Program-made: the position numbers and the translations under genes
Origin: Rhodospirillaceae bacterium
GTDB lineage: Bacteria; Pseudomonadota; Alphaproteobacteria; SP197
Reading direction: 5' to 3'
Assembly (NCBI GenBank): GCA_018700655.1
Contig: JABIUG010000089.1
Span: 1-5,977, forward strand
Length of the DNA stretch: 5,977 nt
Shown here: in pieces, positions 1 through 5,539 of the stretch
Layout of the letters: each line of letters opens with the position of its first letter
Numbering within the stretch: position 1 is the stretch's first letter
Notes under the pieces: generated by a model
The model's database searches: none
What the model saw: only the letters and a program-made list of their open reading frames with translations
Told to the model about the DNA's origin: nothing

Positions 1-15
1 CCCCCCTCCCCCCGG

Positions 16-39
16 CCCTCTCCCGCCGGCGGGAGAGGG
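16..39. repeat. Perfect 24-bp palindrome (12-bp arms)
   Basis: The left arm CCCTCTCCCGCC (16-27) is followed directly by its exact reverse complement (28-39). As RNA it would fold into a roughly 10-bp stem with a CCGG tip. It resembles the CCCTCTCCCGC...GCGGGAGAGGG intergenic palindromes seen in many proteobacteria, but I cannot assign a named family. Confidence 0.75.
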
Positions 40-60
40 AGAACCAGTGCGGCATTGTTT

Positions 61-87
61 CACCGTCGCCCCAGCGGGGAGATGGTG
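61..87. repeat. Imperfect inverted repeat (12-nt arms, 3-nt loop)
   Basis: CACCGTCGCCCC (61-72) faces GGGGAGATGGTG (76-87) across AGC. Most positions pair, with a wobble and a mismatch inside the stem. It sits in the same repeat block as the palindrome at 16-39 and the stem at 91-110, and probably belongs to one composite repeat. Confidence 0.5.
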
Positions 88-90
88 GGG

Positions 91-110
91 CCCGTCGCGT
101 AAGCGATGGG
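91..110. repeat. Inverted repeat (8-nt arms, GTAA loop)
   Basis: CCCGTCGC (91-98) and GCGATGGG (103-110) pair apart from one G-T wobble, around a GTAA loop. In the direction of the upstream operon it is the first stem after the last stop codon (134-136). No T-run follows it in that direction. On the plus strand an ATTTTT lies about 14 nt after it, too far for a standard terminator. Confidence 0.5.
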
Positions 111-133
111 AGGGTGAGGGGGGATTTTTGGTG

Positions 134-883
134 CTACCCCTCAGCCGGGCAGCCTGGTTTGCGTTGCCCGGCGATGTATTCGTCGGCCAGTTCGATCATG
201 CGGGCGCGGCTGGCGCTGCCGTAATGTCCGCCATGACAGGTCGTGACTGGCAGTTCCTTCAGCTTTTCCATGCTTTCGATGTATTCCTCGTCCGCCTTCT
301 CATAGCTGTCGGCAAAGAGGTGGCCGTCATAGATCTGGTCGCCGGAGAAAAAGAGCCCTGTGGCTTCTTCGAGCAGGCCGATGCCGCCCGGTGAATGGCC
401 GGGAAAATGCAGCACCTTGAGGACCCGGTCGCCCAGATCGATCACGTCGCCTTCGTCGATCAGGCGGGTCGGCGGCGCGGCACGCACGTTGTAGCGTTTG
501 GGATCGAAATCGGCATAGGGCAGGGCCAGGAAAACCGGCCAGTCGACATAGTTTTCGGCCAGTGTGTTCTCCCGGGTTGGGCGTTCCATGATGTGGGCTT
601 CGGACTTGTGCATCAAGCGATGTTCGAACTCGTCATGGGCGCCGACATGGTCGAAATGGCTGTGGCTGCCGACGCAGAGAATCTCTTTTTCCGTCAGCAG
701 GGCGATGCTCTTGCGCAAGGGGGCGACGCCAAAGCCGCTGTCGACCAGAAGGTCGCGATCGCGGCCACGGATGTGCCACATGTTGCAGCGCACGGCGGGG
801 TCGATATGGGGTTCCCAGATCAACGTCACGTCGTCGCTGATCGTTTCGCTGGCGTACCATTCGGTCGCGACTTCAAGGGTCAT
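134..883 (-). CDS. MBL-fold metallo-hydrolase, second tandem copy (glyoxalase II-like)
   Basis: Predicted cytoplasmic zinc hydrolase of 249 residues, a normal single-domain metallo-beta-lactamase length. The metal motif HSHFDH is at 74-79 (H74, H76, D78, H79), followed by H163 in PGHSPG, D182 in SGD and H220 in HGGH. D48 in the VDSG turn also fits the fold. This full ligand set is typical of glyoxalase II-type dinuclear enzymes, many of which hydrolyse thioesters. There is no signal peptide. It is the last gene of the operon, 7 bp after the paralogue. The ATG start is preceded by AGAAGG at 900-895. Hand alignment gives about 57% identity to the upstream copy without gaps, and both end in PGCPAEG. 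The substrate is unknown. A thioesterase role in betaine-type catabolism is inferred from context only; a lactonase or another ester hydrolase is possible. Confidence 0.9.
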   Translation of the reverse strand: MTLEVATEWYASETISDDVTLIWEPHIDPAVRCNMWHIRGRDRDLLVDSGFGVAPLRKSIALLTEKEILCVGSHSHFDHVGAHDEFEHRLMHKSEAHIMERPTRENTLAENYVDWPVFLALPYADFDPKRYNVRAAPPTRLIDEGDVIDLGDRVLKVLHFPGHSPGGIGLLEEATGLFFSGDQIYDGHLFADSYEKADEEYIESMEKLKELPVTTCHGGHYGSASRARMIELADEYIAGQRKPGCPAEG

Positions 884-890
884 GGCGTTG

Positions 891-1634
891 TTAACCTTCT
901 GCTGGGCAGCCCGGCGTGCGTCGCCCGGCGATGTAGTCGTTGGCGAGTTCGATCATGCGGTCGCGCCCGAAACTCTCGTGGTGGCCCGCATGGACCGTGG
1001 AAACCTGGAGTTCCTTCAGCCGCTCCATCGAAGCGGCGAAGTCGTTGGTCGAGGAATGATAGAGATCATCGAGAATGTCGCCATCAAGAATGATGTCGCC
1101 CGAGAAGAAAAGACCGGTTGCTTCTTCATAAACACCACAGCTTCCCGGTGAATGGCCCGGCAGGTGCAGGACCCGAAAGACACGATCGCCAAGATCGATC
1201 AGATCGCCATCCCCGACCGGGTCGGTAATCGGTGCGGCCTGCACCGTGTAACGTTCGGGTTCGAACCCTGCATGGGGCAGAAAATCGAACGTATCGGGCC
1301 GGACCCAGCCCTCGATAATCATGTTGTCGCGATCCGGTGCTGCCATGATGCCGGCTTCGGCCGGGTGCATCAGCCGGCGGTCGAATTCGTGATGGCCGCC
1401 GACATGGTCGAAATGGCTGTGGCTGCCGAAACACAACACCGAACGATCCGAAAGTTTTGCGATCTCCGGGGCAAGCGGGTTGACCCCCATACCGGTGTCG
1501 ATCAGCAGGTCACGGTCACGCCCGGCAATGTGCCAGATGTTGCAGCGCGTCGAAGGCGCAGCATGGGGCTCCCACAGCATGGTGACACTGTCGCCAAAGC
1601 GGCGGAGTGAAAACCAGGTCTTTGCGACCTCCAT
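891..1634 (-). CDS. MBL-fold metallo-hydrolase, first tandem copy (glyoxalase II-like)
   Basis: A 247-residue zinc hydrolase with HSHFDH at 72-77 (H72, H74, D76, H77), H161 in PGHSPG, D180 in SGD and H218 in HAGH, so every usual metal ligand of the fold is present. D46 lies in an IDTG turn. It is predicted to be cytoplasmic. I chose the ATG at 1634, which overlaps the stop of the BKACE gene by one base (TGATG). A TTG one codon upstream (1637) is in frame but less likely. I see no clear Shine-Dalgarno sequence, so translation probably depends on coupling to the BKACE gene. It is a diverged tandem duplicate of the next gene. Differences cluster in the central segment (about 100-127) and in the segment after SGD (about 181-200), which in this fold often shape the substrate pocket. 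The reaction is unknown; thioester hydrolysis is a reasonable guess. Confidence 0.9.
   Translation of the reverse strand: MEVAKTWFSLRRFGDSVTMLWEPHAAPSTRCNIWHIAGRDRDLLIDTGMGVNPLAPEIAKLSDRSVLCFGSHSHFDHVGGHHEFDRRLMHPAEAGIMAAPDRDNMIIEGWVRPDTFDFLPHAGFEPERYTVQAAPITDPVGDGDLIDLGDRVFRVLHLPGHSPGSCGVYEEATGLFFSGDIILDGDILDDLYHSSTNDFAASMERLKELQVSTVHAGHHESFGRDRMIELANDYIAGRRTPGCPAEG
895..900 (-). promoter_or_regulatory. Ribosome binding site for the second MBL gene
   Basis: AGAAGG on the minus strand lies within the last codons of the preceding gene, 11 nt before the ATG at 883. It supports that start and tight co-translation of the two MBL genes. Confidence 0.5.
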
Positions 1635-2515
1635 CAATGCTGTTGCGTCAGGCCCAGCTTCTGGCGCGTTTCGGCCGGGCTCATGATCCTGGCGCCGAGC
1701 CGTTCGATCACTTCGACGGCGCGCTCCACGAGCCGGCCGTTGGTCGCAAGGACGCCGCGGTCGAGATAGAGATTGTCTTCCAGGCCGACGCGCACATTGC
1801 CTCCTGCGATTACCGACTGTGCCGCCATCGGAATCTGCATGCGACTGATGCCAAAGGCCGACCAGTCAGCGTTCTCGGGCAGCAGGTTGCGCATCATCAG
1901 GAGCGATTCCGGATCGCCCGGCGCCCCCCAGGGCACGCCCATGCAAAGCTGAAACAGCGGCGGTTCGTCGATATGACCTTCCTTGATCAACTGTTTTGCC
2001 AGCCTGACATGGCCGAGATCAAAACACTCCAGCTCCGGCTTCACGCCTGCCGCCTTGATCCGGTCGGCCATGATGCGCAGATGGGCAGGCACGTTCATGA
2101 AGGCACCATGGGGGAAGTTCATGGTCGCGACATCAAGGCTGCAGATCTCGGGCAACAGTTCCTCGATATGCAGGACCCGGTCTTCGGGGCTTGCCATGTC
2201 GCTGCCTTCGGCCGCCTGGCTGGGGTTCTCGGGGTCGGGCGTATAGTCGCCGCCCATTCCGGTCGTCAGGTTGATGATGACATCGGTGTTGCTGTCGCGA
2301 ATGCGCGCCACGGTTTCGCGAAAGGCCTCGCGATCACGGTTGCCCTGGCCGGTTGCGATATCGCGGACATGGATATGGGCGATCGTGGCACCGGCCTCGG
2401 CGGCTTCGATTGCTGATTTGGCGATCTGTTCGGGTGTGACCGGAACATGCGGGCTCTTCCCCGTCGTGTCGCCGGCGCCGGTCAGGGCGCAGGTGATGAA
2501 GACTTCGTTGTTCAT
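1634..2515 (-). CDS. Beta-keto acid cleavage enzyme (BKACE family, dehydrocarnitine-cleavage-like)
   Basis: A 293-residue TIM-barrel enzyme of the family once named 3-keto-5-aminohexanoate cleavage protein. These enzymes condense a beta-keto acid with acetyl-CoA and split it to acetoacetate plus a new acyl-CoA. Visible signatures are ITCALTGAGDTT near the N-terminus, zinc-ligand histidines H47 and H49 in HIHVRD, and GGNVRVGLEDN (238-248), which supplies R242, zinc ligand E246 and D247. The glutamate that binds the substrate amine in the lysine-fermentation enzyme (E14) is not evident; A14-G15 lie there. With LFQLCMGVPWGAP (188-199) and VLATNGRLVERA, this resembles, from memory, the carnitine-pathway members that turn dehydrocarnitine into betainyl-CoA. 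An AGAGGGG ribosome site (2531-2525) precedes the ATG. It lies 22 bp after the Rieske gene. Family assignment is firm; the substrate is inferred. Confidence 0.93.
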   Translation of the reverse strand: MNNEVFITCALTGAGDTTGKSPHVPVTPEQIAKSAIEAAEAGATIAHIHVRDIATGQGNRDREAFRETVARIRDSNTDVIINLTTGMGGDYTPDPENPSQAAEGSDMASPEDRVLHIEELLPEICSLDVATMNFPHGAFMNVPAHLRIMADRIKAAGVKPELECFDLGHVRLAKQLIKEGHIDEPPLFQLCMGVPWGAPGDPESLLMMRNLLPENADWSAFGISRMQIPMAAQSVIAGGNVRVGLEDNLYLDRGVLATNGRLVERAVEVIERLGARIMSPAETRQKLGLTQQH

Positions 2516-2524
2516 GGTCGTAAT

Positions 2525-2531
2525 CCCCTCT
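2525..2531 (-). promoter_or_regulatory. Ribosome binding site for the BKACE gene
   Basis: AGAGGGG on the minus strand lies 9 nt before the ATG at 2515, in the short gap after the Rieske stop codon. It is a strong site and fixes the start. Confidence 0.65.
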
Positions 2532-2537
2532 GCGGCC

Positions 2538-3668
2538 TCAGGCCGTCATGTATTCGGCGACAAGCTTCTGGAAATGGTGGACGCCACCTTCCCAGATACC
2601 GTTGAACCGCGCACCGGTCATGGCCGGCGACTTGTGTCCTTCGTGAATGGCCTGGACCGCCTCGAAATCCTCGACATTGGTCTTGTCGTAGAAGTCGATG
2701 ATGCTGTTACGCGCATCGGTGTATTTCTCGGTGGTCGCGCTGTCGCCATGGAAGTAAAAATCCCAGCGCTGGTGAGAAATGCCGGCGCCGACGGCATATT
2801 CGACCATGCTGCAGCAGTGATCCGGGCCGATCACGAATTTGAAGTTGGGAAACAGCGCCAGGTTCTTGGCCGTCCTGTTGTTGTCGCCAATCCCCGGCCA
2901 GCGTGGCAACGGGTCATCGGGGACCCAGCTGTCGGGCAAGCCAACATCGATGATCGTACCCAGGCAGGGGCCGTCGGCGATCACTTCGTGCTGCTCGAAA
3001 GGTGCAACTTCGGCCAACACCGTGTGCACAAAATTGAGATGCAGGGTTTCGAGGTAATTTTCAGCGACCAGCTTCCAGTTGCCGGAAATCTCGTAGGGCA
3101 TGGTTCGGCACCAGGTCGCATCGTCGAGACCATATTCTTCGCAGTGCCCCAGAAACGATGCGGCGTAGGTCTCGAAGGGTTCGGCCTTGCCGTCAACATT
3201 GATGAAGAGCCAGTCATGCCACTGGTGCATGCGCACCTGTTTCAGTCCAAGGCAGCTCTTGTCGAGGTCATCAGAACTGGGCTCGTTATGCCCGCCCCAA
3301 TGGGGTGTGACCCGCAGATTGCCGTCGAGATCGAAGGTCCAGCCATGATAACGGCAGCGCAGGGCCTGTTGGCCGCTTGCCTGCGATGCCACAAGCACGG
3401 TCCCGCGATGGGTGCATATGTTGTGGAAACACTTCACCTCGCCCGATTTGGTCCGGGTGAAGACAATGGGCACGCCGGCCACGACGCGTGGCATGACATC
3501 GCCGGGATTGGGCACTTCGTGGCCATACCCGGCACAAGTCCAGGTTCTCGCGAACAGATGGGCCTGCTCCTCGCGGGCAAAGTCTTCGCAGGTGTAGGCA
3601 AAGGCGGGCAACCCGGTTGCGCTCGTGGTCGGTTGGAACAGGTCCTGGACATCATTTTTCGTCAGCAT
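2538..3668 (-). CDS. Rieske non-heme iron oxygenase, catalytic subunit (quaternary ammonium type)
   Basis: A 376-residue oxygenase subunit. The Rieske [2Fe-2S] ligands are C85 and H87 in CTHRG and C105 and H108 in CRYHGW. The catalytic domain starts near 180 and carries ENYLETLHLNFVH (203-215), giving mononuclear iron ligands H210 and H215, with D334 the likely third ligand. The residue bridging the two metal centres is E207. Aromatic-ring dioxygenases use aspartate there, whereas glutamate is known in carnitine monooxygenase CntA and its relatives acting on choline or betaines. The length also matches CntA. It is first in the operon with an AGGA site 7 nt before the ATG. It needs a reductase, which is not in the window. 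Likely chemistry is N-demethylation or C-N cleavage of a trimethylammonium compound; the exact substrate is unknown, and glycine betaine and carnitine are the leading candidates. Confidence 0.93.
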   Translation of the reverse strand: MLTKNDVQDLFQPTTSATGLPAFAYTCEDFAREEQAHLFARTWTCAGYGHEVPNPGDVMPRVVAGVPIVFTRTKSGEVKCFHNICTHRGTVLVASQASGQQALRCRYHGWTFDLDGNLRVTPHWGGHNEPSSDDLDKSCLGLKQVRMHQWHDWLFINVDGKAEPFETYAASFLGHCEEYGLDDATWCRTMPYEISGNWKLVAENYLETLHLNFVHTVLAEVAPFEQHEVIADGPCLGTIIDVGLPDSWVPDDPLPRWPGIGDNNRTAKNLALFPNFKFVIGPDHCCSMVEYAVGAGISHQRWDFYFHGDSATTEKYTDARNSIIDFYDKTNVEDFEAVQAIHEGHKSPAMTGARFNGIWEGGVHHFQKLVAEYMTA

Positions 3669-3675
3669 GGCGGCA

Positions 3676-3679
3676 TCCT
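3676..3679 (-). promoter_or_regulatory. Ribosome binding site for the Rieske oxygenase gene
   Basis: AGGA on the minus strand with a 7-nt spacer to the ATG at 3668. It supports that start codon, after which the protein runs in normally for the family. Confidence 0.55.
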
Positions 3680-3687
3680 AGAGCAAG

Positions 3688-3717
3688 ACCGTTTCAGGAT
3701 TCATCAGCCCGAACGGT
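3688..3717. repeat. Short inverted repeat in the leader of the Rieske operon
   Basis: ACCGTT (3688-3693) and AACGGT (3712-3717) are exact inverted copies separated by 18 nt, 20-49 bp before the Rieske start. Two half-sites on the same DNA face would suit a dimeric repressor. The arms are short, so chance is a real possibility. Confidence 0.25.
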
Positions 3718-3851
3718 GAATTCTGTTTCCTATCCAATAATTTGAGGCCAACTCACGGTTCTTGTCGTACCGCCCGAACTCTAGATCGGATCGCAAAGAC
3801 ACGAAACCATCGCATCCATATTGCCTCGTCTAGGCCTGGAACAGAATGAGT

Positions 3852-3874
3852 GAATCCCGGATTAACCGGGATTC
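3852..3874. promoter_or_regulatory. Interrupted palindrome, candidate operator
   Basis: GAATCCCGG (3852-3860) and CCGGGATTC (3866-3874) are perfect 9-bp inverted arms around ATTAA. It lies about 185 bp from the Rieske start and about 145 bp from the MCP start. No T-run follows on either strand, and it sits between divergent genes, so a protein-binding site is more likely than a terminator. The binding protein is unknown. Confidence 0.5.
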
Positions 3875-3900
3875 CGCTACCGGATCTTATGTTAATCGGG
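3862..3900. repeat. Pair of TTAAYCGGG direct repeats spaced 30 bp
   Basis: TTAACCGGG at 3862-3870 and TTAATCGGG at 3892-3900 differ at one base and start exactly 30 bp apart, close to three helical turns. The first copy overlaps the loop and right arm of the palindrome at 3852-3874. This spacing would place two bound proteins on the same face of the helix. Confidence 0.35.
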
Positions 3901-4007
3901 TGATTGCCGACACCATGCATGATCTTGGCGCTTCATCGTTAACCTTACCTGTGAGATAACGTCATTGGGATGATGTGGCCGGGCCTTGCGGTCCTGCCCA
4001 GGTGTGC

Positions 4008-4012
4008 GGGAG
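4008..4012 (+). promoter_or_regulatory. Ribosome binding site that decides the MCP start
   Basis: GGGAG with a 5-nt spacer precedes the ATG at 4018. The in-frame ATG codons further up (3970 and 3973) have only a GGG abutting them and would add a 16-residue leader before the first membrane helix, so 4018 is preferred. Confidence 0.6.
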
Positions 4013-4017
4013 CAACG

Positions 4018-5520
4018 ATGCTCAAATCGATGTCGATCAGTGCGAAGCTCTACCTTGTGATGCTCATCGCTGTGGCGCTGTCGCTGGGTATGGCGGCAAC
4101 GGCTTATGATCAGCTGACCAAGGTCAGTACCAGGGTGGATCTGCTGACCTCCGACCTCTATGAGGATCTGATCCTGGTGCAGGACCTGCGTGGTGACCTG
4201 CTTGAGCTGTCGCTGCGCAGTGAGCTGTTGAATGCCTCCGGCAGTGGCAACAACAGCGTGGCGCGCCGCGAACTCTCCGATCTGGCTGATGATGTTTTCT
4301 ATTCGCTGAAGATCCTTGAAGGCCGGTCCTGGCTGCAAGAAGCCGACCAGAGTGTCGGTGCGGCAGTTGTCGCGCTTGGCGAATACATCAAGGATATGAC
4401 CGAAGGCGAGGTCGAGGAGTTTACCGGCGCGCGCATCGAACAGGCCGTCGGGCACATGCGTGCCATGTCGGGCGCTATTCTCACGCGTATCCTTCATGAT
4501 CGCGAAGATCTTCTCAAGCTACTCGACGATACCCGAAATCTGATCATCATCGGTTCGGTCGCGAGCTTCCTGTTCTTTGCCCTTCTGGCGGCCTATCTCG
4601 TGCGCAATCATGTCGTGGCGCCTGTTTCGGAGCTGAGCCGGTTGTTGCAGGACGTCGCCAGCAATCTCGATTTCACGCGACGTCACACCCATGACATGAA
4701 CGACGAAATCGGCAGCGCTTCTGCAGCCTTCAACCGCCTGATGGATGAAACCCGTTCGGCGCTGCTCGAGTTGTCGCAAAACACGACCCAGGTGGCCGGC
4801 GGCGCCTCCCAGGCGAGCAGTGCGATTGGTCAGGTCGCCGAGGGCGCGCAGATCCAGATCGATGATCTCAACCAGATTGCCGAAGCCATGCAGCAGACGA
4901 GCCAGTCGATCGCCGATGCGGCGATGACGACGCGGGAGGCTTCGCAACAGGCAACCGCGGCGGCACGTCTGGTCGAAGATGGTCACCAGCGCATGGCGAC
5001 CATGATTCAAGCCGCACGCGGCATTGAAGAAGGCAGCAAGCGGATCAATCGGATATCCGATGCGATCACGAGGATTGCCACGGAAACCCATATGCTTTCG
5101 CTCAATGCCTCAATTGAGGCTGCCCGTGCGGGCGAACACGGCAAGGGTTTCGCTGTGGTCGCCGAGCAAGTCGGGCAACTGGCTGAAGACGCTGCACAAT
5201 CGGCGCAGGAAATCCAGGCACTGGTTAAGCAGGTCGAAGCCGATGCCACGCGCAGCCTGAGCACGGCGGAACGCTTCGAAGAAGCGATGAACGAAATATC
5301 GCATCGTGTCTCGGAGTCGGATTCGATGGTGCGTTCGGTCGCCGCGGCAGTCGAGGAACAACGCGCTTCGGTCGCTCGTATCGAGGTCAATGTCGGGTCC
5401 TTGCGCGAAATCGGCCAGGGCAATGCGACGGCGGCGGAGGAAATCACCGCGACCATGATCGAGCTATCCAAGCTGGCCCAGCGCTCACGCGAGCAGGTCG
5501 ACCGTTTCAAGACGGATTGA
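4018..5520 (+). CDS. Methyl-accepting chemotaxis protein (two-TM transducer)
   Basis: A 500-residue inner-membrane chemoreceptor. TM1 spans about 11-30 after a short basic N-terminus. A periplasmic segment of about 145 residues (31-173) looks wholly helical, like a four-helix-bundle sensor. TM2 is about 175-195, a HAMP linker about 196-246, and the cytoplasmic coiled-coil hairpin 247-500. The signalling tip that contacts CheA and CheW is near 355-385, with NASIEAARAGEHGKGFAVVAE (363-383) its most conserved part. Glutamine- and glutamate-rich heptads such as EGAQIQIDD (275-283) and AAVEEQRAS (443-451) are likely methylation regions. The protein ends in RFKTD and has no NWETF-type tether for CheR or CheB. 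The ligand is unknown. A cheR gene follows after 19 bp, which supports a role in a chemosensory operon. An upstream start at 3970 is possible but weaker. Confidence 0.95.
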   Translation: MLKSMSISAKLYLVMLIAVALSLGMAATAYDQLTKVSTRVDLLTSDLYEDLILVQDLRGDLLELSLRSELLNASGSGNNSVARRELSDLADDVFYSLKILEGRSWLQEADQSVGAAVVALGEYIKDMTEGEVEEFTGARIEQAVGHMRAMSGAILTRILHDREDLLKLLDDTRNLIIIGSVASFLFFALLAAYLVRNHVVAPVSELSRLLQDVASNLDFTRRHTHDMNDEIGSASAAFNRLMDETRSALLELSQNTTQVAGGASQASSAIGQVAEGAQIQIDDLNQIAEAMQQTSQSIADAAMTTREASQQATAAARLVEDGHQRMATMIQAARGIEEGSKRINRISDAITRIATETHMLSLNASIEAARAGEHGKGFAVVAEQVGQLAEDAAQSAQEIQALVKQVEADATRSLSTAERFEEAMNEISHRVSESDSMVRSVAAAVEEQRASVARIEVNVGSLREIGQGNATAAEEITATMIELSKLAQRSREQVDRFKTD

Positions 5521-5536
5521 GGGCGTCAGCCCGCCC
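5521..5536 (+). other. Small inverted repeat before cheR
   Basis: GGGCG (5521-5525) and CGCCC (5532-5536) can pair around a 6-nt loop. The only Shine-Dalgarno-like sequence before cheR, GAGGG (5519-5523), overlaps the left arm and is 16 nt from the ATG, which is long. The stem could modulate cheR translation, or be chance in GC-rich DNA. Confidence 0.25.
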
Positions 5537-5539
5537 GCC

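Larger units (their letters stand above)
1..133. other. Non-coding GC-rich repeat region downstream of the operon
   Basis: I see no credible gene here: the only plus-strand reading frame entering the region is antisense to the MBL gene that ends at 134. The stretch is very rich in runs of C on the left and G on the right and holds three inverted repeats (16-39, 61-87, 91-110). This style of dispersed intergenic palindrome is common after genes in alphaproteobacterial genomes. It lies just 3' of the minus-strand operon, so the stems could protect the 3' end or help stop transcription. No U-tract follows any stem in the minus-strand sense, so I do not call a Rho-independent terminator. Confidence 0.6.
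3669..4017. promoter_or_regulatory. Divergent intergenic region with the presumed promoters of both gene sets
   Basis: These 349 bp separate the minus-strand catabolic operon from the plus-strand chemotaxis genes and are visibly less GC-rich than the coding DNA, for example around 3720-3745. Both promoters should lie here. I looked for -35/-10 pairs and a sigma-28 type site and found none I would defend; GCCGACAC at 3906-3913 resembles a sigma-28 -10 element but lacks a properly spaced -35. The structured elements are the palindrome at 3852-3874, the repeated TTAAYCGGG and the inverted repeat at 3688-3717. Reading frames crossing the region look like spurious extensions of antisense frames, not genes. 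Confidence 0.6.

Noticed and set aside
1607..2416. Plus-strand open frame of 269 codons antisense to the BKACE gene
   Set aside because: It mirrors the codon bias of the BKACE gene and has no recognisable motif.
2271..3719. Plus-strand open frame of 482 codons antisense to the Rieske gene and the start of the BKACE gene
   Set aside because: The minus-strand products have clear family motifs and ribosome sites. The long antisense frame is the usual effect of high-GC codon bias, and its translation shows no recognisable domain.
3852..3874. Rho-independent terminator
   Set aside because: The stem is present, but no T-run follows on either strand, and it lies between divergently transcribed genes with none ending there.
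3887..3913. Possible sigma-28 promoter for the MCP gene
   Set aside because: GCCGACAC at 3906-3913 partly matches the -10 element, but the correctly spaced position upstream reads TTAT rather than TAAA.
3892..3953. Possible CtrA binding site (TTAA-N7-TTAA) upstream of the MCP gene
   Set aside because: TTAA occurs at 3862, 3892 and 3939, but no two copies have the 7-nt spacing, so only half-sites are present.
3892..4497. Minus-strand open frame of 201 codons over the MCP start and the intergenic region
   Set aside because: It is antisense to a well-supported MCP, lacks a ribosome site and has no family signature.
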